The notes below the pieces were generated by a model. That model had not been told where the DNA came from. It made no database searches and saw only the letters and a list, made by a program, of their open reading frames with translations. Position numbers and translations under genes: made by a program. A stretch of DNA of 64,000 nt from DATMER01 sp040349255 (GTDB taxonomy: Bacteria > Acidobacteriota > Thermoanaerobaculia > Multivoradales > UBA5704): positions 8,797-72,796 of the forward strand of contig JBEQUE010000080.1 of the NCBI GenBank assembly GCA_040349255.1, written 5' to 3'. Every line of letters begins with the position of its first letter. The stretch's first letter is position 1. Shown one piece after another: positions 14,934 through 25,500 of the stretch.

Positions 14934-17900
14934 TCATTCGATCGAAATCGGCGGCTGATCGGCAAGCAGCCCGATCTTCGCCGCAGCTACCTTCTCGCGG
15001 AACGCCGGCACGTCCTCCGCGAACAGCTTGTTGACGTCGGCCAGGGTCTTTCTCGCCGACGCCTCGGCCTGCTCCAGGAAGGCGCGGGAGGTGGCGGTCG
15101 GCGCGGCCCAGGCCGAGGTCACCGGGAACTCGGCGTTGCCGACCCGGGCGAGCAGGGTCTGGTCGTCCACGATGCCCTTCACGTCCGGGCTCACCCAGAG
15201 ACGGCGCTCGAGGTCCGTGAGCTTCTTCTGCAGGTCGCGGGCGGCCTGTTTCAGGTCCTTGTTGGGGTCTTCCTTGCCTTCATCCTTCTTCTTGTCCTTC
15301 GGCTGGAGCTTCTGGAGCACCAGGTCCACGTCCTTGCGCGCGGCGCCGACCCGTTCGATCGCCTCGACCGTGGCGTTCTGCATCTTGCCGATGCGGACGA
15401 CGGCGGCCTCGCGGGCCTGCCAGTCGGCGTCCGTGAGCTGGAGGGAGGGCGCGGCGGAGACCTTGACCGTGCCTTTCGCCTCGCGGTCGCCGAAGCGCAC
15501 GGTGAGGCCGTAGGTGCCCGGCGGCAGGACCGGTCCGCCGCCTTCCTGGTCGCGCTGGAAGCCGCGGTTGTCGGTCGCCGGCTGGCGGAAGGCGTCGCGG
15601 CCCAGGTCCCAGACGGCGCGGTTGAGGCCGAGCTTCGCCGGGCCCTCCATGGTCCGTACCACCTTGCCCGAGGCGTCGGCGATCTCGATCTTCACCTTCG
15701 TCGGCTCCTTGGGCTTCTCCTCCTTGTCCTGATGGGGAGGATCCTCCTTGAGGAGAGTGCCCGGCTTCTTCTCGGGAGCCGGTTCGGCCGGCGCCGTCTT
15801 GCGCGCCTCGGCGCGCTCCTTCTCCTTGCGCTCCCGCTCCTTCTGGTCGTCGGGCAGGGGCAGGCCGGGCGCGTTCAGCGAGTAGGTGATCAGCACGCCC
15901 GTGGGGCGGCTCGCGCCGGTGAACTCGCCGGCGCCGCCTCTCAGGTTGCCGCTCCCGCCGCCCTCGCCGTGGATCAGTCCGGCCGAGGCCGGATAGAGAT
16001 GAAGGGGCTCGCGCATCGTCTCGGCCGACAGCTCGCGCAGCGGGGCCACGTCGTCCAGGATGTACAGCGACCGGCCGTGGGTCGCGATCACGAGGTCGTT
16101 CTCCCGCGGATGGAGGGCCAGGTCCATGACCGGCACGGTCTCGGGCAGACCGTGCTTCCACTTGAGCCAGCTCTTGCCGGCGTCGCCGGAGACGTACAGC
16201 CCGGCGTCGGTGCCGAGGAAGAGGAGATCCTTGTCCACCGTGTCCTGCTCGATCGCCAGCGCGTAGCCGCGGACCTCCTTCGTGGCAAGGCTCTTCCAGG
16301 TCTTGCCCCAGTCGTCGGTCCGGAAGACGTACAGGTCCGTGTCGTCGCGCCGATGGTTGTCGAGCACGACGAAGGCCGAGGCCGCGTCGAACCGCGAAGC
16401 GCGGATGTGGGGCGCCCAGGTGTTGGCCGGCACGCCCTTGAGGTTCTTCTCGACGCTCTCCCAGGTCTTGCCGCCGTCCCGGGTGACATGGACCCGGCCG
16501 TCGTCGGTCCCCACCCAGATCACGCCGCGCTGCACCGGGCTCGGGGCGATGGCGAGGCTGGTGGTGAAGTTCTCGGCGCCGGTCACGTCCGGCGTGATGC
16601 CGCCGCTCTCGCCCTGCTTCTGCCACTCGGGGTTGTCGCTGGTCAGGTCCGGGCTGATGACGGTCCACGTGTCGCCACGGTCGGTCGACTTATGGAGGAA
16701 CTGGCTGCCGTAGTAGAGCGTCCCGGGCTCGAAGGGATCGACGGCCAGACCGGTGTTCCAGTTGAAGCGGAGGCGCTTCTGCGGGTCCTCGGGGTCGATC
16801 TCGGGCGGCCGGATGCCGCGCATCTCGCCCTTGCGGAGATCCCAGCGGACCAGGAAGCCTCCCTGGGACTCGGAGTAGCCGCGCGACGAGTCCTCCGGGT
16901 CGGCCACGACGTCGAAGCCGTCGCCTCCGCCGATGCGCTGCCACTGGTGGTTGGCGATGTCGCCGCCGTCCTCCCAGACCGAGCTCGGGCCGCGCCAGGA
17001 GCCGTTGTCCTGAAGGCCGCCGTAGACGTGGTAGGGCGTGTCCATGTCGACCGTGACGTGGTAGTACTGGCCGATCGGCAGGTTGGCCACGAACTGGAAG
17101 GTCTCGCCGCGGTCGCGGCTGACCCCGAGGCCGCCGTCCTCGCCGACCACCATGGAACGCGGGTCGGCCGGGTTGATCCACAGCGAGTGATAGTCGCCGT
17201 GGATGGCGCGCGTCCCGGGCAGGCCGTTGAAGGTCTTGCCGCTGTCGTTCGACACCGTCAGGCGGGCGGCGAGGTTGTAGACCCGGTTCGGCCAGGCGGG
17301 ATCGACCCGGATGTCCGCGTAGTAGAACGGCCGGTTGGCGGTGCGCTGGTCTTCGTTGACGGTCTTCCAGGAGCGTCCGCCGTCGTCCGAGCGCAGCAGC
17401 GCGCTCTTCTCGGCCTCGACGAGCGCGTAGACGACCTCGGGGTTCGAGCGCGAGATGGCGAGCCCGATGCGGCCGAGGTCTCCCTTGGGCAGGCCGTCGT
17501 CCTCGGTGAGCCGCTTCCAGGTGTCGCCGCCGTCATAGGTCACGAAGAGGCCGGAGCCCGGGCCTCCGGAGCGGAACGACCACGGCCAGCGCCGGTGATC
17601 CCACATGGCGGCGAAGAGCTTGTTCGGGTTCGCGGGGTCCATGACGAGGTCGGCGGCGCCGGTGCGCTCGTCCACGTAGAGCACCCGCTTCCAGGTCCTG
17701 CCGCCGTCGGTGGTCCTGTAGATGCCGCGCTCGGGGTTCTCGCCCCAGAGCTTGCCCATGGTGGCGGCATAGGCGACGTCGGGGTTGGTCGGGTGGAGGA
17801 CGACCTTGTGGATGCGCGCGGTCTTCTCCAGGCCGAGGTGCTGCCAGGTCCGGCCGCCGTCGAGCGACCTGTAGATGCCGTTCCCTTCGAGCATGCTGTT

Positions 17901-18230
17901 GCGCGGGTTGCCTTCGCCCGAGCCGACCCAGACGATGTCCGGGTTCGGCTGGAAGACCGAGACCGAGCCGATCGAGGCCACGGGCTGGTCGTCGAAGACC
18001 GGGTTCCAGGTGAGGCCGCCGTTGACGGACTTCCAGACGCCGCCGGCGGCGGTGCCGACGTAGAGGAGGTCGGGGTCGGATTCGACGCCGGTCACCTCGG
18101 CCACCCGGCCGCTCATGGCGGCGGGACCGATGGAGCGGACCGACAGTCCGGCGAGGAGATCGGGATCGACCTGGGCGGTGAGCGGGAACGCGGCAAGCAG
18201 TGCGACGAGCGCGAGAGCGGGTCTGCGCAT
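14934..18230 (-). CDS. Secreted VPS10/sortilin-like Asp-box propeller protein
   Basis: 1098 residues; ATG at 18230 with GGAGG seven bases upstream. A signal peptide (cleavage near LTAQ|VD) is followed by about eleven Asp-box repeats of the SxDxGxTW type (SLDGGRTW, TTDGGRTW, TYDGGDTW, STDRGDTW and others) across residues 30-700, forming one or two beta-propellers. Then come a highly charged Lys/Glu segment (about 790-850), an immunoglobulin-like domain with KVKIEIADASGKVVR (about 855) and a C-terminal coiled coil rich in Lys. Such proteins are often called glycosyl hydrolase-like, but no catalytic residues are evident; binding to sugars or peptides outside the cell is likely. Confidence 0.85.
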   Translation of the reverse strand: MRRPALALVALLAAFPLTAQVDPDLLAGLSVRSIGPAAMSGRVAEVTGVESDPDLLYVGTAAGGVWKSVNGGLTWNPVFDDQPVASIGSVSVFQPNPDIVWVGSGEGNPRNSMLEGNGIYRSLDGGRTWQHLGLEKTARIHKVVLHPTNPDVAYAATMGKLWGENPERGIYRTTDGGRTWKRVLYVDERTGAADLVMDPANPNKLFAAMWDHRRWPWSFRSGGPGSGLFVTYDGGDTWKRLTEDDGLPKGDLGRIGLAISRSNPEVVYALVEAEKSALLRSDDGGRSWKTVNEDQRTANRPFYYADIRVDPAWPNRVYNLAARLTVSNDSGKTFNGLPGTRAIHGDYHSLWINPADPRSMVVGEDGGLGVSRDRGETFQFVANLPIGQYYHVTVDMDTPYHVYGGLQDNGSWRGPSSVWEDGGDIANHQWQRIGGGDGFDVVADPEDSSRGYSESQGGFLVRWDLRKGEMRGIRPPEIDPEDPQKRLRFNWNTGLAVDPFEPGTLYYGSQFLHKSTDRGDTWTVISPDLTSDNPEWQKQGESGGITPDVTGAENFTTSLAIAPSPVQRGVIWVGTDDGRVHVTRDGGKTWESVEKNLKGVPANTWAPHIRASRFDAASAFVVLDNHRRDDTDLYVFRTDDWGKTWKSLATKEVRGYALAIEQDTVDKDLLFLGTDAGLYVSGDAGKSWLKWKHGLPETVPVMDLALHPRENDLVIATHGRSLYILDDVAPLRELSAETMREPLHLYPASAGLIHGEGGGSGNLRGGAGEFTGASRPTGVLITYSLNAPGLPLPDDQKERERKEKERAEARKTAPAEPAPEKKPGTLLKEDPPHQDKEEKPKEPTKVKIEIADASGKVVRTMEGPAKLGLNRAVWDLGRDAFRQPATDNRGFQRDQEGGGPVLPPGTYGLTVRFGDREAKGTVKVSAAPSLQLTDADWQAREAAVVRIGKMQNATVEAIERVGAARKDVDLVLQKLQPKDKKKDEGKEDPNKDLKQAARDLQKKLTDLERRLWVSPDVKGIVDDQTLLARVGNAEFPVTSAWAAPTATSRAFLEQAEASARKTLADVNKLFAEDVPAFREKVAAAKIGLLADQPPISIE

Positions 18231-18263
18231 CCTGGCCTCCGGGAGGGGAAGGGAGAGATCGAG

Positions 18264-18320
18264 GGTCCAGCGAAGCTGGCGCGACATCAGGGGTAACTGA
18301 TAGCGCAGCTTCGCCGGACC
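18264..18320. repeat. Long imperfect hairpin between the VOC and Asp-box genes
   Basis: The arms GGTCC-A-GCGAAGCT (from 18264) and AGCTTCGC-C-GGACC (to 18320) pair with one mismatch and a one-base bulge over about 18 pairs. The interior has a second small stem, ATCAG-GGGTAA-CTGAT. There is no T run after it on either strand. It may be a processing or termination structure in the minus-strand transcript, or a palindromic repeat. Confidence 0.6.
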
Positions 18321-18336
18321 GGTCAACCTGCAGAGA

Positions 18337-18807
18337 CTACTTGGCGTCCTGCTTGAGGAGCTCCTCGGAGCGGCGGAGCATCTCGTCCTCCGGGATGTCC
18401 TCCACGTGGGTGGAGATGGTCCAGACGTGGCCGAACGGGTCTTCGAGGGTGCCCGAGCGGTCGCCGTAGAACTGGTTCTGGACGGCCCGCAGCTCCTTGC
18501 CGCCGGCCGCGATCGCGCGCGGGAAGACCTCATCCACGTTCTCGACGTAGATCATGAGCGAGACTCCGGCGCCGCCGAGGGTCTGCGGGCTGCGGAAGCC
18601 CATCTGCGGGTGCTCGTCGGCGAGCATGACCGGCGAGTCGCCGATCTTGATCTCGGCGTGGCCTATCGAGCCGTCGGGGCCGTCCATCCGCAGCAGCTCG
18701 GTGGCTCCGAAGGCCTGCTTGTAGAAGTCGAGGGCGCGGGCCGCGCCTTTCACGACCAGGTAGGGCGTGACGGAGTGGTAGCCATCGGGGATCGGCTTGC
18801 TGGACAT
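18337..18807 (-). CDS. VOC-family (glyoxalase/PhnB-like) protein
   Basis: 156 residues; ATG at 18807 behind AAGGAGG. It opens with PDGYHSVTPYLVVKGAARALDFYKQAFGA and continues with GHAEIKIGDSPVMLADEHP, GVSLMIYVENVDEVF and DRSGTLEDPFGHVWTISTHVED, the pattern of PhnB-like members of the vicinal oxygen chelate fold. Metal ligands are only partly kept. The function is not known; related proteins bind small hydrophobic molecules or act in resistance. It has its own promoter with an operator-like palindrome. Confidence 0.9.
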   Translation of the reverse strand: MSSKPIPDGYHSVTPYLVVKGAARALDFYKQAFGATELLRMDGPDGSIGHAEIKIGDSPVMLADEHPQMGFRSPQTLGGAGVSLMIYVENVDEVFPRAIAAGGKELRAVQNQFYGDRSGTLEDPFGHVWTISTHVEDIPEDEMLRRSEELLKQDAK

Positions 18808-18860
18808 GCTTGACCTCCTTTTCGTTCGCAGGAGCCCGTGGGGCCCGGGCGGGCATCGGG

Positions 18861-18882
18861 CCCGAAGTATATATCCTTCGGG
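18861..18882 (-). promoter_or_regulatory. VOC gene -10 box inside a perfect palindrome (operator candidate)
   Basis: CCCGAAG (18861-18867), an 8-base AT spacer and CTTCGGG (18876-18882) form a perfect 7-base inverted repeat. On the minus strand the -10 box TATACT (plus-strand AGTATA 18866-18871) lies in it, and transcription would start near 18859, about 50 bases before the VOC start. A dimeric repressor bound here would block the promoter. Confidence 0.5.
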
Positions 18883-19052
18883 ACGGAACGCAGGGGGCCT
18901 CCGCCGTCCGCATCCGGGATGGCGGCCCCGTGAAAGTCACGCATGCTCATGCGCTGGCGGAGCCGGCCGCGGAGGTCTAAGCTTTCTTCAGGTCGGGCGG
19001 GGGAGGCTCCTCGGGGGTGCCTGAGGGCGATCGGAGGGAGGGAAGGAGAAGG

Positions 19053-19118
19053 CAGACTTCTGTTTCGTCAGTTTTGCGGCTGGGTTGGGTCGCAGGTCAC
19101 TCGAAAATCAGAAGTCTG
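19053..19118. repeat. Widely spaced perfect inverted repeat
   Basis: CAGACTTCTG at 19053-19062 and CAGAAGTCTG at 19109-19118 are exact reverse complements. Inside them TTTCG and CGAAAA extend the pairing after a small bulge. The 36-46 base interior has a G/T-rich stretch (GGCTGGGTTGGG). It could be a folded RNA or a remnant of a small mobile element; nothing around it identifies a gene. Confidence 0.55.
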
Positions 19119-19120
19119 GG

Positions 19121-19149
19121 CACGGGGAGCCGCCATGCGGCTCCCCGTG
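19121..19149. terminator. Perfect 13-base-pair hairpin, terminator-like
   Basis: CACGGGGAGCCGC (19121-19133), loop CAT, GCGGCTCCCCGTG (19137-19149). This is a very stable stem just three bases after the 19053-19118 inverted repeat. The following TTGCGTTT is only a weak T tract on the plus strand. It may end a short transcript covering the preceding inverted repeat. Confidence 0.45.
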
Positions 19150-19197
19150 TTGCGTTTGGGCCAGACGCTGACCTGGTCCGGCGAGCGGGGCTGTGCC

Positions 19198-19440
19198 GCC
19201 ACGCCTCGTGGCGCGGCGCCACAGCCGGGGAGCGGGTCATCCCCGGCCGTGGCGAGGCGCCACGCCTCGTGGCACGGCGCCACAATCGGGGAGCGGGTCA
19301 TCCCCGGCCGTGGCGAGGCGCCACACCTCGTGGCGCGGCGCCACAGTCGGGGAGCGGGTCATCCCCTGCTGTGGCGCGGCCGCCCCGCGCGTGGCGCGGC
19401 GCCACGGTCGGGGAGCGGGTCATCCCCGGGGCTGGCGTGG
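19198..19440. repeat. Four tandem copies of a 61-base repeat
   Basis: Copies begin at 19198, 19259, 19320 and about 19382, a period of 61. Each unit contains hairpins: GTGGCG-3-CGCCAC stems and GGGGA-GCGGGTCA-TCCCC. The first three copies are nearly identical; the fourth has diverged in its first third. The array sits about 100 bases before the giant IPT/TIG gene. Open frames through it are a by-product of the GC content and repeat, not genes. The remaining sequence from 18883 to 19540 shows nothing else recognisable. Confidence 0.85.
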
Positions 19441-19540
19441 CGGCCCCAGCGCATGAATCCGCCAGCCTGACGTCATCCGGCCGGGCCGTCCCTCTCGTAG
19501 AGCCCCGCATGCATCCGGCTCTCGAAAGGACGGCCCCGCC

Positions 19541-22500
19541 ATGAGTCTCAGCGTCACCCTCCGTTACCCCAACGGCGGCGAGATGATCGCCGCCGGCTCG
19601 GACCTGCGCATCCAGTGGGACGTGTCCGGAGCCACCTCGCAGCGGCTCCAGTATTCGGTGGACAACGGCGCCAACTACTCGCCGATCGTCACCGGCCTCC
19701 CGGGAACGCAGACCGAATACGTCTGGAGGGTGCCGGCCGCGCTCGTGCCCGCGGGTCAGACCAGTGTGCTCGCCGCCATCCGGGTGATCGCTCGCGACGA
19801 CGTCGCCGGCACCACCGCCCAGGACACCAGCAACTTCTTCTTCACCATCTTCCTGGTCATCCCGTCGATCGTCTCGGTCAGCCCCGCGGCCGGACCGCTC
19901 GGCGGCGGCACCCAGGTGACGATCAACGGTCAGAACTTCGCCAGCGGCGCCCGGGCGCGCTTCGGCGGCGTGGACGCCACCCAGACCACGTTCCTCAGCC
20001 CGACCCAACTCCTCGCCACCACCCCGGCCACGACCGCGGCGGGGCGGGTCAACGTGCGGGTGGTCAACCCCGACGGCCAGTTCGGCGTCCTGAACGACGG
20101 CTTCGAGTATCAGGTCGTGCCGGCCCCGGCGCTGTTCTCGCTCTCGCCGGTCTTCGGCCCGCTGGCCGGCGGCACGGACGTGACGATCAACGGCCAGAAT
20201 TTCGTGGCCGGCGCCCGGGCGCGGTTCGGCGGCGTGGACGCGACCCAGACCACATTCCTCGGCTCGACCCAGCTCCGCGCCACTACGCCGGCCACGGCCA
20301 CGGCGGGGTTCGTCAACGTCAAGGTGACGAACCCGGACGGCCAGGCCGGGTCGCTTTCCGGCGCTTTCGAGTACCGGCTGCCGCCGGCGCCTGTCCCGAC
20401 CTCGCTCTCGCCCGTGGCCGGACCGCTCGGCGGCGGCACCCAGGTGACGATCAACGGCCAGAATTTCGTCAACGGCGCGGTGGCGCGCTTCGGCGGCATA
20501 GACGCGCCGACGATCTTCCTGAGCTCGTCGCAGCTCCGCGCCACCACGCCGGCCATGGCCGCGGCGGGGTCGGTCAACGTCCGGGTGACCAACCCGGACG
20601 GCCAGTTCGGGTCTCTGTCCAACGCCTTCGAGTACCGCGTTCCGCCGGTCCCGTCGATCACCGCGTTGTCGCCCACCTTCGGCCCGGTGGGCGGCGGCAC
20701 CGAGGTGACGATCAACGGTCAGAATTTCGTGACCGGGGCCCGGGCGCGTTTCGGCGGCCTGGACGCCCAGACGACGTTTCTCGGCCCGACGCAGGTCCGC
20801 GCCGTCACGCCAGTCGCCATGGCCGCCGGTCGGGTCACGGTGCGCGTGGTCAACCCGGACGGCCAAGCCGCCGTGCTGACCGACGGCTTCGAGTACCGGC
20901 TCGGCCCGGCGCCGCGGATCGACAGTGTCATCCCCGGCCGCGGTCCGGCCCCGACCTCGATCCCGGTGACGGTCTTCGGCGCCAACTTCGCGGTCGGCTG
21001 CACGGTGCGCTTCGGCGGCGTGGACTCGCCGCGGGTCACGGTCCAGAACGCGGGACAACTGACCGCCGACACGCCGGCCCCGGCGGCGCCCGGGGTCGTG
21101 AACGTCCGCGTCACGAATCCGGACGGCCAGTCGTTCGTCGCCACGAACGCGTTCCGCTACGACGAGGCTCCGACCGTGGTGCAGGTGTCGCCGCCCGAGG
21201 GCCCGGTGACCCAGAGCCCGCGCCAGACCGTGACGATCACCGGCACCGGCTTCCAGGCCGGCGCCCGGGTCCGCTTCGGCAACGGCGACTCCCCGCAGGC
21301 CGACGTTCAGAACGCGACCACGATCCAGGCCCTGGTGCCCGACGGCCTCACGGCGGGATTCGTGGCGGTCGTGGTGACCAACCCCGACGGCCAGAAGGGT
21401 CGACTGGACAACGGCTTCCGCTACCTGGGACCGCGCCAGGCGCTGCGCGCCCGCATCTCGCGCGTCACGCCGTCCACGGTGCTGGAGGGGATCGGCAACG
21501 AGCTCACGATCCGCGGGCGCAACCTGGTGGCCGCGTTCGGCGAGGGGCTGATCTGCTTCCACGCTCCGGCCACGGATCTGGCCGTGATCGAGACCACGCC
21601 CGTGACCATGTCCACCGATCCCGCGACCCAGGAGGATACGGTCAAGCTCGTCGTCACCGTGCGGGTGGTCAAGCCGGGCGGGCTCGGCCTGCTCGAGCGG
21701 CTGCCGATCCAGGTCATCGCCAGCCGGCGGAGCAACGCGAAGAAGGACCTGCTGGTCGAGACCAGCCGCCAGATGTTCACCGTGGTGCCGCGCACGCTGC
21801 CGGTCGCCTTCGGCTTCACCGCCCGGATGAACCGCGGCGCCGCGAACACCGTCATCGTGGCGGGGCGCAATCTCCAGGGCACCCGGATCGAGGTCGAGCA
21901 CGGCCAGGGCGCGCTCATCCGCCTCGACGACCAGAAGGTGATGGACGACCGGCTCGTGGTCGGAGTCCTGAGCATCGCCGCCGAGGCCGCGGCGGCCCCG
22001 GTCTTCCTGCGCCTGCTGGACGCGCAGTCGGCGCTCGTCGGCCGGTTCCAGATGGCGATCGAGGATCCGCCGCCGCTCCCGCCTCTCGACGATCCCGAGG
22101 CCGCGCCGGGCGATCCGGGCGTCCGCCTGGAGCCCGTGGGCGGCCAGGTGGTCGTGGGCTCGCCGAAGGAGAGGATGACGGCGTACGACCTGAGCACCCG
22201 CACCTACCTGGCGCGGGGGACCCCGGACTTCGCGAGCGCCAATCTGGTGGTGGGGGTCACGATCCCGATCGTGGACGTCGGCATCGAGATCCCGCTCTTC
22301 GACGAGGTGCGGCTGCTGCCGTTCTTCGACCGCGCCAACGGCCTGCTCGCGGACGTGCCCACGCAGGCCCGGGTCGGGCGGATCTTCACGGTGCGCTCGG
22401 TCGCGCTGCTCCTGGTGATCCGCGTGTCGCTGCGGATCCAGGTCCAGGTGGCGCTCTTCGTGGGCGTGCAGGTCGATCCGTTCCAGGACTTCCAGTTCGG

Positions 22501-25500
22501 CGAGAGCTTCAACGAGTTCCCCGGCGAGCTGCCCGGGCCGATCTTCGATCCGGCGGGCACGCTCGTGGTCTCGATCAGCGTCTCGGTGACGGTCAGTCTG
22601 GCGGTGTCGTTCCTCCTCGCCCTGGTGCGGCCCGACGGCCGGCTGAAGACGCTCGCCGCGTTCGACCTCGACCTGTCGATCCGGCTCTCGTCCGACGGCC
22701 GCCAGCGCCTCCAACTCGGGGCGAGCCTCTACGTGCGCGCGCAGATCCTGGGCGTGACGCCGTTCTTCCCGGCGGCCACGCAGGCTGTCCAACTGATCAG
22801 CGACGGCACGGTGCCGGACCGGGCCGGCTACCGCGCCTACTACTTCGCGCGCTCCGCGGCGACCGGGGTCTGCCTCGGCCTGCGCAGCCGGCTGCAGCTC
22901 TTCTTCTCCAGCAACGGCGAGACCGACGACGCGCCGCTCGACCTCGGGCTGGAGCCGATCGTCTGCATCGAGGTGAAGGCCAACGCCAGCCTGCGAGGGT
23001 TGACCCTGGTCTCGGATCCGCCGGCGACCGGCGTGCCGCTCGTGCTCAGCCTCAATACGTCGGATCGCAGCCGGGCCCGCATCCGCGCTCTGATCACCGG
23101 GACCACGACCGAGGTCAAGCCTCCGGACGTGACGTTCGAGTTCGCGCCCATGCCGGAGGGCTCGGCGCCGTCGGTACGCCTGGAGACGGACGCCAACCAG
23201 GATACGTCCGCCGTCGCGCTGGCGGGCGGGACCGGAGAGGTCCGCGGGCTGCTCACGACCGCCGGTGCGGGCAGCGGTGTGCTCCCGAGCTCGGTGCTGG
23301 GCTTCGTCGTGGAACGCTTCCTCGCCGCCGGGCAGCCGCCGAGGGTGATCTCGGCCGCGCTCAAGACGGCGGTCCAGGCTCTCAACGAGATCACCGTGGA
23401 GCTGGCGGCGAAACCGATCCCGCGGCCCGAGCCGTTCCAGCCGCTGGAGACGGTGAAGCCGCTGAGCCTGAAGGTGAGCGGAGTCGCCGGCCTGGTGCCG
23501 CCGCAGCTCAAGCTGCGCATCAAGAGGGACGCGGTCGTCACCTTCGTCGATCCGCTGGTCCGGGCGCTGGCCGTCCCGAAAGTCACGTCCGCGCTGCAGG
23601 CGGGGAGGATGTTCTCCGAGGCTCCCGACGCGCGGCTGCGCCGCTTCTTCTCGGGCAGCCTGGTGTCGGCGGCGGGGCAGCCGGCGCCGGATCTCCCGTT
23701 CAATCTCGACGTGGCCGCCGCGCGGAGCGGGCCGGTCGAGGTGACTCCCGTCACGCTCGCGGCCAACAACAGGGAGACCCTCAGCGCGGCGCTCGTACCG
23801 CCGGGCGGAGTCGATCCCATGGCGCGGACGCGTGTGACGATCCGCTTCTCGATCACCGTGGATCCGGCCAGCCTGCCGGCCGGCACGACGGTGAGCGTGA
23901 ACGTACCCTCTCCGGAGGTGACGTTCGAGGTGAGCCAGCCCGAGACCTACGAGGAGTACTACCGCGTGCTGACGCCCTGCGTGAACGCGCGGACAATGGT
24001 CTTCGAGGCGTTCCTGACCGGTTTCCAGCAGGGCCTGAAGGGGCTTGCGACGGCCGCCGACCTCGACCGCTATCTCAAGTCGAAAGGCGAGGATCTCTTC
24101 CGGCAGTCCGTGGACAGGGTCCGGGCGGGCACCGGCGACGACCGGCAGCTCTACTGGAGCCGGCTCACCGCGATCGCCATGCTGCGGCGGACCCTTCAGG
24201 CCGGGGGGCAGACGCCCGCGTTCATCGAAGACCGGGTGAAGGCTTTCGAGGACGCCTCCCGCGGCTTCACCACGATCGACTTCTCGGCCGCCCCGGCCGG
24301 CGCGAGCAAGGTCCTGTTCACCGGCTTCGATCCGTTCCTCCTCTTCCTCAATCCGGCGCGGGGCAACCCGGCGGGCCTGGCGGCGCTCAAGCTGCGCGAC
24401 CGGGCCATGGCGACGCCGTCCCTCAAGGATGCCTACATCCAGACCTGCGTCTTCCCGGTGCGCTGGCGCGACTTCGACGCCGGGGTCGTCGAGCGCATCC
24501 TCCAGCCGCAGATCAACGGGGTGGACATGCTCGTGACCTCGAGCGAGGGGAGGAGCCTCTACTACGACCTCGAGGCGTACGCCGGCAAGAACCGGAGCGA
24601 CGATCGGACCCCCGACAACCTCGCCGAGATGTTCACGCAGCCGAACCCCGGAACGGCCGAGTTCCTGGACTCGACCCTGCCCTACTCCGGAGTGATCACC
24701 CGGGGCGACCTGAAGCTCGACGGGCCGGACGGCGCTCTCGCGGAGTCCTTCATCCTGAACCAGGGCTTCTCCCGGCGGCCCGGCGCGGGCGCCATGCCGG
24801 TGGGCCGCTCCTCCGGCATGGCGCCGGACCCCGACTGCTACCTGAAGCTGCCGCTCGATCCGGACATGCCGCCGACCCAGGACCTGGATCAACCGCCGCA
24901 GATCGGCCAGGCCGCGGGCGGCACGAACGACATCTCGATCGTCGGCTCGGGCGGCGGCTTCCTCTCCAACGAGGTCTACTACCGGGCCTCGGCGCTGCGC
25001 TTCGCGATGCGCAAGACCCTGGCCTCGGGCCACATCCACCTGCCGGTCTTCCAGGACGTGGACGTGCCGGCGAAGAGGACCCTCCTGTTCAACGGCGTCG
25101 GCGAGCTGCTGAAGCGCCTCCTCGCCGAGCTGCGCCGGTCCTCCAAGCTGCCGCCGCTCAGGATCACCCGCCTCAGCCTGAAGGCGAAGCCGAACGTCCT
25201 CTCCCAGGCCGTGACGGTCCAGGCGGACAACTCGAGCGGCACCACGCGCCTCGACATCCGCAAGGTCCAGATCTATCAGGCCGGCACCCCGTTCCGGTTG
25301 AGCGTGCCGAGCCCGCAGCCCTTCTCCGTCGATCCAGGCAAGACCGTGCCGGTGACAAACGTCCAGATCCTGGCCGGAGCGACGCCGGGGAGGGTGACGT
25401 TCTATGGCCTCACGGTGCTGATGCTGGGCGACAACGACGTGCCGCTGCTCCGCGTCGAGGTGGCGGCCAAGCTGGCGCCGCCCTCGATCTCCAGCCTCAT

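Noticed and set aside
19198..19440. CRISPR array
   Set aside because: The repeat unit is contiguous at 61 bases with no variable spacers and no cas genes nearby.
18943..19544. Two overlapping plus-strand frames in the repeat region
   Set aside because: They are produced by the tandem repeat and hairpins and have repetitive, unlikely translations.
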